Shown in pieces: positions 1 to 12,345 of a stretch of 12,345 bases of DNA (position 1 is its first letter; the number at the start of each line of letters is the position of its first letter). The translations under genes were made by a program, and so were the position numbers. The DNA comes from Saccoglossus kowalevskii. Its lineage: Eukaryota; Hemichordata; Enteropneusta; Harrimaniidae. The notes below the pieces were generated by a model. It searched no databases and was not told the DNA's origin. It worked only from the letters and a program-made list of their open reading frames with translations. The stretch lies in assembly GCF_000003605.2 (NCBI RefSeq), contig NW_003115455.1, forward strand, positions 59,416 to 71,760, in the 5' to 3' direction.

Positions 1-12038
<12,038 letters not shown>

Positions 12039-12150
12039 AGACAGCAAGGAACAGAATGTTGAACCTACTTTTATAATGATATATGTATATGAGTAAATTT
12101 ACATTGTTTGTGTGTGTGAAAAACAATAAACCAGAGTAAATGGCAAAATT
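12039..12150 (+). other. SPG7: 3' untranslated region of the SPG7 gene
   Basis: AT-rich sequence between the stop codon and the expected cleavage site, about 15-25 bases past the AATAAA at 12125. The 3' UTR is short, ~110 bases, if that signal is used. The exact cleavage point cannot be read from sequence. Confidence 0.6.
12125..12130 (+). terminator. Polyadenylation signal AATAAA
   Basis: Canonical AATAAA 87 bases after the stop codon, followed by AT-rich sequence. It is the best-placed poly(A) signal for the gene. The stop region itself contains AAATAAAG at 12033-12040, which is too early to be useful. Confidence 0.7.
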
Positions 12151-12345
12151 CAAAGAATGTATTATTGAGTAGAAAACAATATATTTTCTTAAAGCTTGGA
12201 ATTATTAGAGTTGACTTACAATGTGATGCGTAACTTTATAGATTCCATGATGATGTTGTACTGCATGGATGGAATACATACATTTAGTCTCATTCTGCTT
12301 AAGCTATTCATTACTATTGTCCCATCCCCATGGGCAAAGCCACCA
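12151..12345. other. 3' flanking DNA, no gene seen
   Basis: AT-rich sequence after the probable poly(A) site. No coding stretch, RNA gene or repeat is recognisable. Confidence 0.5.

Overview
The window is animal (metazoan) nuclear DNA: AT-rich, with short coding exons separated by GT-AG introns, intronic repeats and a polyadenylation signal. It holds one gene on the + strand, the 3' part of a paraplegin (SPG7-type) gene, the mitochondrial m-AAA protease subunit. Twelve exons between 214 and 12038 join without a frame conflict into 570 residues plus a stop codon. Against human paraplegin (795 aa, recalled, not searched) this is roughly residue 212 to the C terminus, so the start codon, mitochondrial presequence, first membrane helix and most of the intermembrane-space domain lie upstream. 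The phylum cannot be fixed from the sequence; an invertebrate is likely.

Layout: exon 1 (end of the intermembrane-space domain), exon 2 (second membrane helix), exons 3-8 (AAA+ ATPase: Walker A, pore loop, Walker B, arginine fingers, lid), exons 8-12 (zinc metalloprotease: HESGH, third metal ligand, C-terminal helices and an acidic tail). Intron 3 (2.3 kb) carries two adjacent TTAA-flanked inverted-repeat elements, and introns 2 and 5 carry copies of one dispersed repeat. Intron 11 is long, AT-rich and otherwise featureless. The last ~190 bases are 3' flank.

The main observation is that three exon-intron junctions of this gene are independently inside tandem duplications. The exon 1 acceptor sits in a 58-bp repeat (at least four copies), the exon 7 donor in a 52-bp minisatellite (30 donor positions over ~1.6 kb, 27 keeping GTAAGT), and the exon 8 donor in a perfect 99-bp duplication. 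In each case only one copy of the splice site gives an open reading frame; the others, if used, lead to a stop. No new multi-gene system is visible; the novelty is this repeated amplification of splice sites in one housekeeping gene.
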